Shown: piece by piece, positions 43,101 to 55,100 of the stretch
How positions within the stretch are numbered: position 1 is the stretch's first letter
Layout: every line of letters starts with the position of its first letter
Assembly (NCBI GenBank): GCA_017590115.1
Contig: JAGGNK010008670.1
Span: 310,001 to 374,000 of the forward strand
Direction of reading: 5' to 3'
From: Montifringilla adamsi
Taxonomy: Eukaryota; Chordata; Aves; Passeriformes; Passeridae
DNA length: 64,000 bases
Translations under genes and position numbers: made by a program
Notes under the pieces: model-generated
What the model saw: only the letters and a program-made list of their open reading frames with translations
Told to the model about the DNA's origin: nothing
The model's database searches: none

Positions 43101-44664
43101 AGTGGGAACAAATGGAGCAGAAGTTTTCCCCAGCTGAACTGGGTTTGCTGGCAGAGCAAATTCCTATTATAATTAAAAGAGATACAGTGGTCAGAGGGGA
43201 GCACTTAATGGGAACAAGCACAGAACTAAATCATTTAGCCTGTTTTCTGTGTCTGTTCTCCTCAGACGTGCTGCAGTGCAGTGAGTGCGTTAAGCTGTGG
43301 CTGTGTACTTTATAAGTTGATCCTGCTTTCTGGAATGCTGCTGGTGAGCTTCCAGGGTACAGAGGTGATGGGAGGGGGCTGCTGCAGCCCCAGGGAACAG
43401 GATCAGCATGTTGTCCTCAGTGCTCTCGGAGGTGAATGCTCCTGACCCCTCAGAGCTGTCACTGACTGAACCTGAGCGTCAGTCCCAGAGCTGCTGGCAG
43501 CTGGACCAGCCCTGGGTCATAAGTGTCACCTAGAGCACAAACCAAATCCTTGGATTGCACAGACCCCTCTGAAAATACGGCCACAGTGCAATAACTGCAC
43601 ACTGGGATGGCACACCAAGCAACCAGCAGGGAACTTCAGCAGCACAAAAAGACTAGTGATGGAATTTAGAGAGAACAAATACTGATACCATATCAAATTA
43701 CTTTTACTTTTGGAAAATGTTACATAGTAAATAATTTCTGGTACCTAGTCCGGCAACCGAGTCTTGTATTAAATCACAGGTGTGAGCAATTTGCACGTGC
43801 TGTTGTAGCAGAATAATTGTGATCTGTGTGCTGCAGAATAATTGTGATCAGGGGAGGTATTGTACACACAGCAACTGGCTTTTACTGCCTGTTCTGCCTG
43901 CTGCTGGATACAACTGTGTCTCACTTCATAATTTTTTATTGATCTTCTTATCCTTGAAGATTAATAGGTTATGAATATAAAGTGAAGCCATTACTAATAC
44001 TTTGACACTCTGTGTCAGGTACCAAGTCAGCCAGCATCCCCCAGACAGCCTCCCCCGGTCCTTCTTCCAATTAGTGCCACAGATTGCAAACTCTTGGGCT
44101 GCTTTGTTTCTCAATAGCAGCCAGTGCCCAGCTCTTTCCTGAGGCTCTTGACAGCACAGAGGTAAAGTTGTAATGCTGGCACACAGAGGAAGACAACAGA
44201 GACCAATGAAACCCCCCAAATGTTCTTTTTAAAGAAATAGTATAAATCTCTTGGGATGCGCCTATCTGCCTGACTGCAGTAATAGATTCTTGAAACATTA
44301 GCCAGGCTGTATCAGTATCATAAAGTCAGTAACTGACCCTGGAGACCAGCGCACGCTGAGGGCAGCGCTGCGGGGCGCGGCTCGGGCAGCTCGAACGCCG
44401 TGGGTACTCACATGAGAACTGCAGGGGTCTGCCCCCGAGCCCGCACTGCCGCACTCGCTGCCCGGAGAAGAGCCCGTACTGGATGTGGCCGATGAACTTG
44501 TGCAGCTCGGGGCCGCTGGCGTTGACGAGCAGCGCTCCGGTGCTGCACAGGGTCGTGCCCCTCACCCAGAGCTGGCTGCCCACGGCCGCCGCCGCGCCCA
44601 GCGCGCAGGCCAGGCTCAGCACGCCGGCTGTGCAGAACAGCAGCTTCTTCTGCTGCGCCGGCAT
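40128..44664 (-). CDS. CLRN1: CLRN1, clarin-1
   Basis: Clarin-1 is a four-pass tetraspan membrane protein of hair-cell stereocilia and photoreceptor synapses; loss of the human gene causes Usher syndrome type 3A. Exons: 44664-44412, 41498-41319, 40393-40128, phases 1 and 1, giving 232 residues, identical to the human length. Exon 1 reads MPAQQKKLLFCTAGVLSLAC (TM1), then the extracellular loop with the N-glycosylation site VNASGPEL and QYGLFSGQRVRQCGLG. Exon 2 carries FPDLLRIIPASIHVSVIVF and ETLHGPVGLYLWSFIS (TM2-TM3). Exon 3 reads SEVKIHHLSEKIANFKEGTF, then TM4 (SLVHFLNALLIRFAGFEF), and ends AVDLMY. The exon 2/3 junction gives Cys where mammals have Gly (ISCSCGCL rather than ISGSCGCL). Confidence 0.97.
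41499..44411 (-). other. CLRN1 intron 1; no nested gene seen
   Basis: Nearly 3 kb of intron. Short ORFs on both strands (for example 42399-42833) are not supported by any motif. No tandem repeat of note. Confidence 0.5.
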
Positions 44665-44689
44665 GCTGCACGGGGCTGGGGCGCGGCTC

Positions 44690-45000
44690 CGCGGGGCGTG
44701 CCAGCTCCGGGCGCCGCAGCAGCGGGGGCCGAGAGCCCCGGAGGCAACGGGGCTGGGGCGCGGCTCCGCGGGGCGTGCCAGCTCCGAGCGCCGCAGCAGC
44801 CGGGGCCGAGAGCCCCGGAGGCAGCCAGTCCCGTCCGAGAGCCCCGGCGGCGGCCAGCCCCTACCGAGAGCCCCGGCTCCCTGCCAGCCCCTACCGAGAG
44901 CCCCGGCGGCGGCCAGCCCCGTCCGAGAGCCCCGGCTCCCGGCCAGCCCCGTCCGAGAGCCCCGGCTCCCTGCCAGCCCCGTCCGGAGGGTGCTGTAAAG
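44690..45000. repeat. GC-rich minisatellite at the CLRN1 promoter
   Basis: Starts with two ~90-base near-identical blocks (GGGGCTGGGGCGCGGCTCCGC...), then about six 29-33 base copies of GAGAGCCCCGGCTCCCTGCC. It begins ~25 bases upstream of the CLRN1 start codon, so it may overlap the 5'UTR. Confidence 0.88.
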
Positions 45001-46454
45001 GCTCTTCTTCCCCGTGCCCTTCTGTACAGCTTTGCAGATGTTTCAGTGCATCCCCTGTCACTTGATAGCGAGGGTTTAGGATGACAGATCTCTGTAATTT
45101 GATGAGTGCTCTGCTCGTACCAGCCCCCGGGGAGAGGATGAGTTGGGGGTTCAGACGACGAGCTTGGCTGCTCTATCTGATTATCTGCTCTGTAACATCA
45201 AACTCCTTGAATTTCATTAGAAGGTGTTTGGAGAAAAGAAGAAATATCTGACTTTAAATATATACTGTTGGAGTAAAATTTGAAAGTGGAAGATATAAGT
45301 GGATCTGTTTTGTGACTCTACCCGTGTTTTGTCAGTGTCTGTGCACACAGCCAGGGATGGTCGCAGTTCAGGACCCTCTGCACAGACCTGCCCCATCAAT
45401 CGGGGCTTCAGGGGCTTTGCAGAAACAAGCAGAATGTAGTGCTGAGGGATGGCACGTCTGAGAGCATTTCCAGACAGATAGATGTGCCAACAAGGCATTA
45501 TGTGGAGCTCAGAGCAGGTGGGCTGGAGTGAAATACTTGACAGGGTTGTCTTTGTGTTCCCAATACACTTTTATGGTAATCAGAGAGAAACTGAGGAAGG
45601 AGAGCTGTCACTGCAGGCAGGGGAAATTTCTGAAAGTTCTTAACCCCAATGCCTGGGTGACATCAGGACTTTGGCACACGGATGTGCTGTGGTTTTCAGC
45701 AGGTGGGGTGTGATATGCTTTATCTTTTGGGTGCTGGCTTTTTGTCTTTATTTCCTTTTGGAGACAAATCATGTGCTTTTGTACTGTTGCACGTGTATTT
45801 GTATCTTTTTTCCTTCTCTCTGTCTGTGTTCCAAAGTTCTTGTGACTTCCAGATATAATTGTAGTCATGTTCTCTCTTTGTGTTTCAAAAGGCAGTGTTG
45901 GTTGGGAAACTTCTGAAAGTCATTGCTCTGTTCTTAATTCAGGTTTTCTGCCATTGTTTGTCCAGTGGTGCTTTGTGAGCTGAGGTTAGGTCACCTTGAA
46001 AACACGCTGCTTTGGCCCTTAGAGCTGCACTCCCCAGCTCAGGGCACCAGACATTTTATGCAGGTGTGTCCATTTGATTTGCAGGAAATCTTCTAATGGC
46101 ACCACATTGTACCGTGAGGTACAATGAATGCTGAGTGGGAATTGTTGGACGTGAAAGCAGCGTGCCGGTGTTTGCACAGCAGGCACAGAAGATTTGAGCG
46201 AGAGCAGAAGCAGAGAAGGTGCTGACTTTTTTCTGAGAGAAGAAAACTGAGCTTTGAAAGTTTTAACTTTACCTTACCAGATCTGGAGCTGAGAAGAAAT
46301 TAAACTGCCAAATTATGTGCAGCTTCTTAACCACCTCTGGAATTTTCAAGACTCAGTTCTTGCTTGGCTCAAGCTCAACTTTTGAAACTGGTGCAGAGTG
46401 CTTGATGGATGGTGCCTGTGCATTTTGGCATTTGAACTTCCAAAGCCACGGGGA

Positions 46455-46570
46455 ATGGTTTGGGTTGGAAGGGACCTTAAATATCGTCCAGTTCCGTCCT
46501 CCTGCCGCGGTCAGGGAACCCAAACATCCACCTCACCAGTGCAGGTTCAGGTGTCACCTGCTGGGCAGGC
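46455..46570 (-). mobile_element. CR1-like 3' fragment
   Basis: GGTTTGGGTTGGAAGGGACC TTAAATATCGTCCAGTTCC (written here in two parts) and CCTGCCGCGGTCAGGGAACC follow the reverse complement of a CR1 tail with decay. Confidence 0.7.
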
Positions 46571-46614
46571 TGTGGTGAGCACCTGGCTGCCCTGCCCTGG
46601 CGCGGGGGGTGAGG

Positions 46615-46945
46615 AGAGGGCACTGCCGAGCCCCGGGCAGGGGTCCCGGAGCCCCGAGCCCCGGGCAGGGTCCCGGAGCCCCGGGCAGGGTCCCGGAGCC
46701 CCGAGCCCCGGGCAGGGTCCCGAGCCCCGGGCAGGGTCCCGGAGCCCCGAGCCCCGGGCAGGGGTCCCGGAGCCGTCCCGAGCCCCGGGCAGGGGTCCCG
46801 AGCCCCGAGCCCCGGGCAGGGGTCCCGTGCCCCGAGCCCCGGGCAGGGTCCCGGAGCCCCGAGCCCCGGGCAGGGGTCCCGGAGCCCCGGGCAGGGGTCC
46901 CGAGCCCCGGGCAGGGGTCCCGAGCCCCGAGCCCCGGCAGGCTGC
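46615..46945. repeat. CCGAGCCCCGGGCAGGGGTC minisatellite
   Basis: About 16 copies of a 13-21 base GC-rich unit (GAGCCCCGGGCAGGG[G]TCCCG) in mixed higher-order arrangements, immediately after the CR1 fragment. Long ORFs on both strands here are repeat artefacts. Confidence 0.92.
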
Positions 46946-47379
46946 CCAGCCGCCCAGCGCCGCTGCATGTCGGCCGCTCCCCGCGCTGCAGCGATGTCAC
47001 CACGCGCGGTGCTGTTTGTCTTCTTTTTGTCTCCTGTTTCCTTCCCCTTCATAAACTTCTGCTTTTCCCTGGCAGAAGAGGCTGTAAGTCACGAGGCTGT
47101 GTACACTGTTTTCAGCCGGCAGCTCGTGTAAGCCTGTAAGGATTTTTGTTTTGTAAATAGGATGTCCACAGCTAGGACATCTGCCTGCTGACATTGTTAT
47201 TGTTGTTAAAAATGCTCTTTGAAGGACAGCTGTCCGCTGCCTGTGTTTTGATGTAAGCCCAACTGAAGCATGTTTTTGTTTCCTGTCTTTTTTTCCAGTT
47301 TTAGGATCTTGGTTTGAGCCTTTATCATGGATCACACGTGTTTTAGTGGTGGGCTTGGCAGTGCTGTCTTAATGGTTTG

Positions 47380-47432
47380 AGGTGGCGATCTTAGAAGCCC
47401 TTTCCAACCTGCAGGACTCTGTGGTTCTGTCC
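47380..47432 (+). mobile_element. CR1 3'-tail scrap
   Basis: GGTGGCGATCTTAGAAGCC then CTTTCCAACCTGCAGGACTC and TGTGGTTCTGT match the end of CR1 consensus in plus orientation. Confidence 0.65.
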
Positions 47433-48481
47433 CAGCTGGCTCTTTGGGTTTCCTTGCAGGCAAGGGGCTCCCAGCAGGCTGCGTGCAGCCCAAACCCAGC
47501 ACTTTGTGCAGCTGACAGAGCCTCAGCTCCTTGCTCGTGAAGTTTCAAAGAATGTCAGCAGCTGTTGAATTGTTTTGGTGGGAAGGTCTGATGGCCCATA
47601 AAGGTGTCACATCACAATGAATACACGACAGGGTTGCTGCCTGCTGGATGTGGCCATGTGCACTGAGCAATGGAAGGACCTCTCATTTCTGGTTCTCTCT
47701 GACTTGTGTGGCTTCCTCAGGAGATTTGCCTGAGTAGGAGGACTCAAAATCTAGAAATCTATTCTGTGTCATAAAGCAGTAAATGCACTTTCTTTTTAGA
47801 TGGGATTGCAGAGAAAACTACTAACCTTATTTCTGGCCACAAGTATTTTCCATGTGACATTTCCTTGACTCAAATCATCTCTTGTGCAGAGCTCCAGAAT
47901 GATTTTCACAGTGGTGATTATTGTCAAGGTGTAAATCCAGTAGACAGTCTGTATTGCTACTGTACAGTTTTCAGTTGGAATAAATTTTATTACACCAGTC
48001 CAGACTTGGAATACCTGTGGCACATGTGCAGCCCCAGTCAGGCAAAGGAGTCCCTGTGAGGGCAGGAGCTGATCTGGGCAGAAACAGAGTCCTTGGAAGG
48101 GTGATCTGGAAAATGCTGTAGTGACTTTCTCATGTCTGTAACAGCTCCTCTGCGAGCTCACCTGTCATTTTCCTAGGGCTTAAACCCACTCAAATTTCAC
48201 GTAACATTCGAACTACATGTATTTTATTGTCTGTCACTGGTGCTACCATGGAAGGGAACTGAGAATGAGTGGCTTTTTCACCTCTTTAATCCATTTTAAG
48301 ACGTTTAGAATGGTTGGTGAAACTCTTGAACTTGTCAGTCTCCTGTGTAGCAAAATACAGCCTGGTTAAGTATAGCTTAAAATACCCCTCAGCAGTGGGG
48401 GGAACCTGGTCATACAGCTTGGTGGCAGGATTTTCTGGCCAGTGTGCAGCAGTGAATGTGATGTGACAGAAGGGAGTGATT

Positions 48482-48506
48482 CTTTTTTTTTTTTTTTTTT
48501 TTTTTA
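48482..48506 (+). repeat. Poly-T run
   Basis: About 24 consecutive T. It could be a minus-strand retrocopy tail, but no matching body was seen next to it. Confidence 0.9.
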
Positions 48507-49860
48507 AGGACTGATGTTAAATTTCTTGATATCACTATGTGGAATCCTGGAACTCCACGGATATTTATGCACTTAGGTCTCTGCCTTTAAGGCTTAGGGC
48601 TCTGCACTTGTGTTTAGTCTTCTTTCTGCTGTTGTCTTTGAAGTCCATCTGAATTCTTATGATGCCAAGAGATGTTTTTCACTTTAGAGTGAAAAAATTC
48701 CAGTTTTGAATGTGTTTTGAATGTGGTTCTCACGAATGGGGCTTGTGACAAATGCAGAGAGTTGATATTTGTCTTTCTGAGATCACTTTTCTGGAAATAG
48801 ACAAACAAAACTCCCCACCCCACTGTGGGAAAGGAGCTCTGACGGGTCTTGGAGTCACAGAGCTTCCATTTAACATTTGTAACTACATTTGTGAGAGACC
48901 CAAATCTGACTGTGCTGGGACAGCAAAGAGAGACAAGACGAGCAAAACAATATCTGCAGAATCAGTCTGTTTCCCCAAGCACTGAGAAAATGGAGCATGT
49001 TCTGAGCAGTCTTGTAACAGTCTTAATGATGCAATTAGCATTGCTTTGGTTGCTCAAATTGCTTATTTACCTGTCTGGGTGTTTTCATCCTTAACTGTTC
49101 TAGCAAATCCAACACCAGGTTCCTGCTCATCTAAAGGAGTTAAAGTCCAAAATCTCTCTGGAATGAAAAAACTTATTCTGTGGCTCAAATAACTGATAGT
49201 GACCTTAAGAGGAACACACGGCCTCTAGCCTGCTTTTCCCTGTGACCTGCTGCTGCTCTCTGGGGCTGCAGTTTGAGCCCCTCTGGCGCGGGCTCTGCGC
49301 TCCTCCAGGCTGGACCAGCTGCAGTGCCAGACCCCAGATGAGACAAACCCGGAGCCTGATTATTCTGAGAGGTTGATTGCTGGGAAGGATGAAAGTTTGA
49401 CAAGAAAGTCTCACAAATATGTATGCTTGACGGAAAGATTTTTGAATGTAGAAGCTGAGGAAGGAATAGAGATGGAAGCAAATTTTGATCTAGAAGAAAA
49501 GAATTGCTGAGCCACTCTCATTGGATAACCAAGGAGGCAAAGGGTATGTGAGTTAGAAGGGGGTTTTTATGACTTAGAGCAAAGGATAAACCCACCTCAA
49601 ACAAGAAGATGCTTTTACCAAGCAGAAAGATAGCACAGGCAAACAAGTCAGCAAATGTTGCAAGTAGACAAAATTGTATCCAGATTTGCACAGTTTGTGA
49701 AGCGAAATGATTGCAGGTACTCCAGTGGTTTAGGATGCTGGAGAAAGCAGCCTGGTCGTGTGCAGGTGTCCCTTGTCCTGGGAAGGGCCGAGAGGGTCTG
49801 GGTGAGGGCAGGCAGTGCTGCTGGTGCTGGGCTCCCTGGGCTGAGCTCCTGGCACGGGGC

Positions 49861-50077
49861 AGCCCAGCTTGTCCCCGTCCCTGCCTCGTGGGCAGGGTAC
49901 CCAGCACACCCAGCCCGGGGCTGTGCCCTGTGACACTGGGCTCTGCCACAGCTGGGGCTTGCCCAAAATAGCCCAGCTTGTCCCCGTCCCTGCCTCGTGG
50001 GCAGGGTACCCAGCACACCCAGCCCGGGGCTGGGCCTGTGACACTGGGCTCTGCCACAGCCGGGGCTTGCCCAAAAG
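49861..50077. repeat. Two-copy 109-bp direct tandem duplication
   Basis: AGCCCAGCTTGTCCCCGTCC starts at 49861 and again at 49970, and both copies continue nearly identically through TGACACTGGGCTCTGCCACA to GGGGCTTGCCCAAAA. The second copy is ~107 bases, with a few substitutions, so the duplication looks recent. Confidence 0.93.
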
Positions 50078-51107
50078 CTGAGCCCCACCTCTGGAACATC
50101 TGGCAGCTGGGTTTTGGGCTGTCCATGCAGGTCTAACCAGGCTGTAGCAGACAGGCTGAAGGCACCCACCTGTCCTGGTGGCCCGGGGTGCTCTGAGCGC
50201 TCTGCAGAGGTCTGATGTCCCCGAGTGGCTCCGTGTCCCCTCCTGCCCAGGCTGTCTCTGCCTGGCCAGAAAGGCGGCTGTGGTTTCCAGAGGGGCTCAC
50301 TGACACAGTGAAACTCAGCCTTCAAACAGCTGAACCACGTGGAAATTACCCAGACGAGCAGGGACAGAAAGAAATAAGTGCTCACGGAACAGCCCAGAGC
50401 CCTCTCCTTCCTGTTCTGGGGAGAGGCGAGTGGGGGCTGTAACTGCTGGGCATCAGCTCCTTTGCTTGTGTTTTTGTAAGTCTGGAACTCTGCTTCCCCC
50501 CTTCCCCACACGTATCTCACATTTAAAATCCACCTGAAATCAGGACTTTGCAATGGAGCTGTTTTGTTTCAATGCTCCTGCATGAAATCCTAGGGAGTCT
50601 CATGGTGTTTGTTTTAGAGTTACAGCTTAGTTGGCAAATCTGAAGACACCTAGGGGTTCTGCTGATTGCAATGAACATTCTAAATCTTTGGATATTTTCC
50701 AAAGGCTATTAAAAATAAACATGACGCATTAAGGAGGTCAGTTGCTAGTTTGGTGTGGGCATGTTTCTGTTCATGGAGTCCAGGAGTCAGGCTGGTGTGG
50801 TTTTGTTGGATGGTGCTGTCAGAGACCCACGGCCTGGAGCTCCAGAATGTGCTGTTCCAGGCACTCCTCTGTGATTCTGGGATCCAGATGGGTCGTGCCA
50901 CACCCTAAGGCACTCAGGGCATCAGCTGGCACAGCACGTAGTGCAGATATTGGCACAGGCAGTACTGGGTTTAGGCAGAAAAGCAGCAGCTGGTGTTTTG
51001 CTGAGCCCCTCTCCTGCTTGTTGCTGGTTGTCATGTGCTCTGTTTCTTTGGGACATTTGTGTTCATGAATAACTTCCTGAAATGTGCATTATTGTGGAGA
51101 CACAAAC

Positions 51108-52121
51108 CTACACTATGTTTATACTTTCCCCAAGCGTATTTGATCTTCTGGATTTAGAAATTTCCACCTCACTTGAAGCTTTCATCTTGAGGTGCAGTTT
51201 TTGATACAGCTTGTCTCTAAAGGGGAGGCAGAGGAAAAAATAAATAATGGGGTCAAGACAGACATTTGCTGCAGACAGCACCAGAGTGAACTCCTTGGCA
51301 TAGTACAGCGATTTTTGGGACTGGCAGGTGAACTGGGAGCTGGTCTGGCTCAAGGTGTAAGGGGTCCTGCAGAGGTGGTAGGGCACAAAGCAAATGACAA
51401 ACACAAACATGATGGTGAATATGTTCCGGCTGGTTTTTCTCTTGGCCATGTCTGAGCTCCTCCGGAATTTTTTGTAAGAGCTGTATATTTTTTTGGATAT
51501 AGAAGTGTAAAACACAATTAGCAGAAAAAAAACAACCCAGAAAATCCCGGTGCAAATATAAGTTGTTGCTTTGTGCCACTGTCTGCCGAGCTCGCTTTTA
51601 AGACCTATACATTTTCTGGAGTAATTGTCTTTAGCGATTTCATTAGTTAAAATCATATTTGGAAATGACATAATCATTAGCAACAGCCATATGACGGCAG
51701 AGACCGCCTTGCTGTAGCTGACGGTGTGAACGAAGGAGGCGAACAAAGGCTTCACGATTTTGTAGTAGCGGTCGAAGCCGATGAGGCCGAAGAAGGTGAT
51801 GCCGATGTACATGTTCATGTAGAACACCACGGCCGAGTACCTGCACACGAACAGGCTGAGCTCCGCGGGGGCAAGCTCCGAATCCGCCAGGATTTTGAAA
51901 GGGAACGTCAGGCTCATGAGGAGGTCGGCCACAGCGATGTTCTTGAGATAGACAATAAAGCTCTTAGTGCTGGAAACGTAGAGGAAGACCCAGGCTGCCA
52001 GGGCGTTGAGCGAGAGCCCCGCGAGGAAGATGAGGCAGTAGAGCAGCGGGATGACCGTCGTGGTTACCACCGTGCTGTGGCTGCAGTTGCTTCCTGAGGA
52101 GCTGGTGCTGGAGTTGAGCAT
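51108..52121 (-). CDS. P2RY14: P2RY14, P2Y purinoceptor 14 (UDP-glucose receptor)
   Basis: A Gi-coupled class A GPCR for UDP-glucose and other UDP-sugars, active in immune and epithelial cells. The single coding exon gives 337 residues. Seven hydrophobic segments are evident. Visible landmarks: N-glycosylation sites N3 and N12, N39 in TM1, D66 in TM2, C93 at the top of TM3 pairing with the ECL2 cysteine in RKCIGLKSELGRQWHK, D117-R118-Y119 in FDRYYKI, the TM6 HLCR motif in FVPYHLCRTPYT, the KEFTL motif starting TM7, and DPIIYF. ECL2 and the C-terminus (EISKSRRSNTLGES) favour P2RY14 over P2RY12/13. The start follows a splice acceptor (CTTCTAG, ~52140), matching a non-coding upstream exon. It is the first P2Y12-like cluster member after CLRN1. 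Confidence 0.95.
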   Translation of the reverse strand: MLNSSTSSSGSNCSHSTVVTTTVIPLLYCLIFLAGLSLNALAAWVFLYVSSTKSFIVYLKNIAVADLLMSLTFPFKILADSELAPAELSLFVCRYSAVVFYMNMYIGITFFGLIGFDRYYKIVKPLFASFVHTVSYSKAVSAVIWLLLMIMSFPNMILTNEIAKDNYSRKCIGLKSELGRQWHKATTYICTGIFWVVFFLLIVFYTSISKKIYSSYKKFRRSSDMAKRKTSRNIFTIMFVFVICFVPYHLCRTPYTLSQTSSQFTCQSQKSLYYAKEFTLVLSAANVCLDPIIYFFLCLPFRDKLYQKLHLKMKASSEVEISKSRRSNTLGESINIV

Positions 52122-55100
52122 CTTGCAGTATCTTCATTCCTAGAAGCAGAGAAAAGAGTGCCTCGTTGGGACAGGGTGGTGCTGGGCTTTCTGCTAATTA
52201 CTCTGCGTTTCCTGCCCCCGTTTCCAAACCAGCTCGGTGTGCCCCTCAGAAACAACCACGCTCCCCCCTCAGCCTTCCCAGCAGGGAGTGCAGAGAATTG
52301 TCTGAGCAGTGCCATCTCACTTTCTGGTGATGTCCCCAGGCACGTTGTTGCTTTGAGCAGAGGATCCATTTGCTGCTCTGTTTGGCTTTAACCCGTTGCC
52401 TTCCAGCCCTGCCCCTTTGCTGCAGGCATGAGCCCACGTGCTGCGAGCTGGGACCGACCCACAGCGATCTGGTGACTCAGGGTTAATGGGGTGTGGTTTT
52501 TAAACACTCCGTATGAGTTTTTAACATTGATTCACCATGAAGCATGAGGGATATGAATATTCCTGGTCAAAATGCTCTGTAAAAACTCCTGTTAGTCAAG
52601 TGTGGAGTTACCCAGTGCATGGCAATATTTCCCCGTGCTCCCTCGCAAGGAACTCGCAGGTGCAGCTGGCAGAGCTTGCTTCAAACTTCCAGCAGCCCAG
52701 CACACAGCAGTGTGTCTGTGTCAGCTTGTAACGTGGGAGCTTGAGCTGGCTTCTCAGGTCAGCCAGATTTACATTTTAAGGAATCTCCAGGAAGGAATCA
52801 CATCTGCTGTCTGCTTTTCTTTGCCAGAATGTTTGTGGGGGTGGATGATCCTCTGTGGGGAGGGCAGAACAAATATAGATATAAATATAATGCTGCTGTA
52901 TTTGGCAAGTGAAACCCTGGGCAACTGGAAAATATGTGCCTTGGAGCTGGGAAAAAACCCCACCTTGTCTTTTAGAAAATAAAGAATTTCCTTTTATCTC
53001 CATTTTGAGTCAGTAGCTGATGTCTCTGTGGGGTGGGTTGGAGCCTGAATGCAACCTTGCAATAGCTAGAAATTGGCATTTTTTTCTCAAATAGGCAAAA
53101 TGGTTCCCTTTGGTGCATTGTTTTCTGTACCTCTTGCAGATGGTGTGAAGGCTGATCAGCCCAGGTGTGTTCTGGGCCCTGTGTGGATGAGAGGAGCGTG
53201 GGTGGCTGTGTTACCCAAAGCCTGCCCTGAGCCTCGTCCTGCTCATTGTCCTGCCACAGCAGCAGCTGCCCTCTCTTTGTCATCAAGGCATTTGTTCTTA
53301 TTTGGCTGGGGTTTTAAAAGAACAAGATGGTTTGGAGAGTAGGCATTAAACTAGCACGTGAACAGGTGTGTTAGAGCTGGGAGGTTATGTGGGTAGAGCT
53401 TGGGGTGACACTGCTGAAATCAGAAGCATCTGGAAAGGCACTAGTAGCAAATGGCATTTTTATTTAAATAGTAACACACTGTATTTAAAAACTGTTCTCT
53501 TTGCTGTGTCCCTGTTCACTTTCTCCCTCCAGGCTCTCAGCAGGACTCTCTCTCTGCACTTGGGGGCCCAGGGTGGCTCCTGCAGTGGCTGCTGGTGAGA
53601 GGCAGAGGGAACGTGTTAGTGCCAGGATTTGGGAGGGTGGCACACACAGGGGGTGTGTTAGTGCCAGGATTCGGGAGGGTGGTGCACAGCCTTTCATACT
53701 CAAGCAGCTGCTCTTGTTTGAATGCTTGGGCCAGCATAAAGTACCTTGATTCTCTATGAATAATGACAGCTAGTTGCACAAAACCAGCAAACTTGATTCA
53801 CCAGATGACCAAGACTGGTTGGGTTATATTTTATAAGAAAGTTCTGAACTTTCTCAGTGTGCAAATCATGCTGTCTTGGCACAACACACAAAAGGGAAGC
53901 TGCATAAACCATTAGAAATGCTCTGTCCCTTCTGAGGTCAGTCTTGTGCTGTCCCCTGTGACTCTTCCACAGTAGCATTAAGGCAATTCTTGACTTCTGT
54001 GACATGGCTGTCAAGTTTCAAAGTTCATCCTGCTTTACTGAACATAAGAATAATATTTATAAGTTGTTTTATTTATTTATTTACCCTGAATTTACCAGAG
54101 GTTGTGTTGTTCCAAGTACACGCTTCAGCTATTTATGGAAACTAATGCAGCTGTTTAATAAAAGTGCAATAGAGTTACTGGGTCAGGAACTGGTGACAGT
54201 GGTCACTATTGCCAGAAGCCTTTTTTGAACTGCAAAATGGAGTTAATCGGGGGGGGTGATCACGCTGGAGGGCACCTCTGGTGTTAGGGGGAAGCAGGAG
54301 AAGGAAGAAGCACAGCACACACCACAGCAAGTTGTGCTGAGTGTGCTAAAAGAAGAGCCTTATTTTAAGATTTTCTCTCTAATGTGGCAGGAATGTTGGT
54401 GCTGGTGGAACTTGCAGTGCTGTCCGTGCTGGTGTAATCCAGTGGGAAAGCTGCTGTGGGTGTCCCGTGGGGCAGAAGGGGGTGAGGCTCAGGGCTCTGG
54501 GGCTGTGCTGGGCACTGACAGGCTGAGGGAAACCTCCTCCCCAAAGCCCTGGGGGACACTTCTTGGCCGGAGGGTGCTCAGGGCCGCTCTGAGCCTGCTC
54601 TGTGTCCCCAGAGGAGCCCAGCCTGGCAGCTGTGGGGTGTGCAGACACGCAGGGCTCCCGGCTGGAATTGCTGCTCTCCTCTGGAGGGCACTGCTCGCAG
54701 TGACTGGAGATGTCTTGGTGCATTTCACTGCTGCGAGTTTGCCAAGAGACCAAAATTTTGTTATTTACTGTTCTTATTATGACATTTCTCACAGGGCAAT
54801 GTCTGGGCTTTAATACTTAGGAGAATAAAAGTATGCAAAATAATGGGATATTTTAGCCTCTGGAAATGGCATGTTGGGTGGTAGTTGCTCTTGTTTGGTA
54901 CAGAATGTAGTGGAGGAAAACGGGATGAGTGCTGGAATCTGCCCACGCCGTCTACCAGCAGGTACACGGCGCGGGCAGATAAGGTTCTGTACTTCCCACT
55001 GCAGCCAGGGCTCCTTTGGGCACGGTGTCAGGACACCTCAAGGGCAGAATTGTATTTCTGTCTGGCAAAACCACCAGTAACTGTTTCATTTCTTCTTCCT

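Larger units (their letters stand above)
45001..51107. other. CLRN1-P2RY14 interval; no gene recognised
   Basis: In human this position holds the 5' half of MED12L (plus strand) and GPR171 (minus strand). I find no GPR171-like seven-helix frame and no MED12-family exon here. Contents seen: CR1 scraps (46455-46570, 47380-47432), a GC minisatellite (46615-46945), a poly-T run (48482-48506) and a 109-bp duplication (49861-50077). Confidence 0.6.

Noticed and set aside
46398..47139. Overlapping 150-218 residue ORFs on both strands
   Set aside because: GC-rich minisatellite translation in several frames.
49648..50553. 301-residue minus ORF considered as a possible GPR171
   Set aside because: No seven-helix pattern, no DRY or NPxxY-type motif, and it crosses the 109-bp tandem duplication.
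51726..52097. Antisense ORF over P2RY14
   Set aside because: Shadow of the receptor's coding frame; highly charged with no motif.
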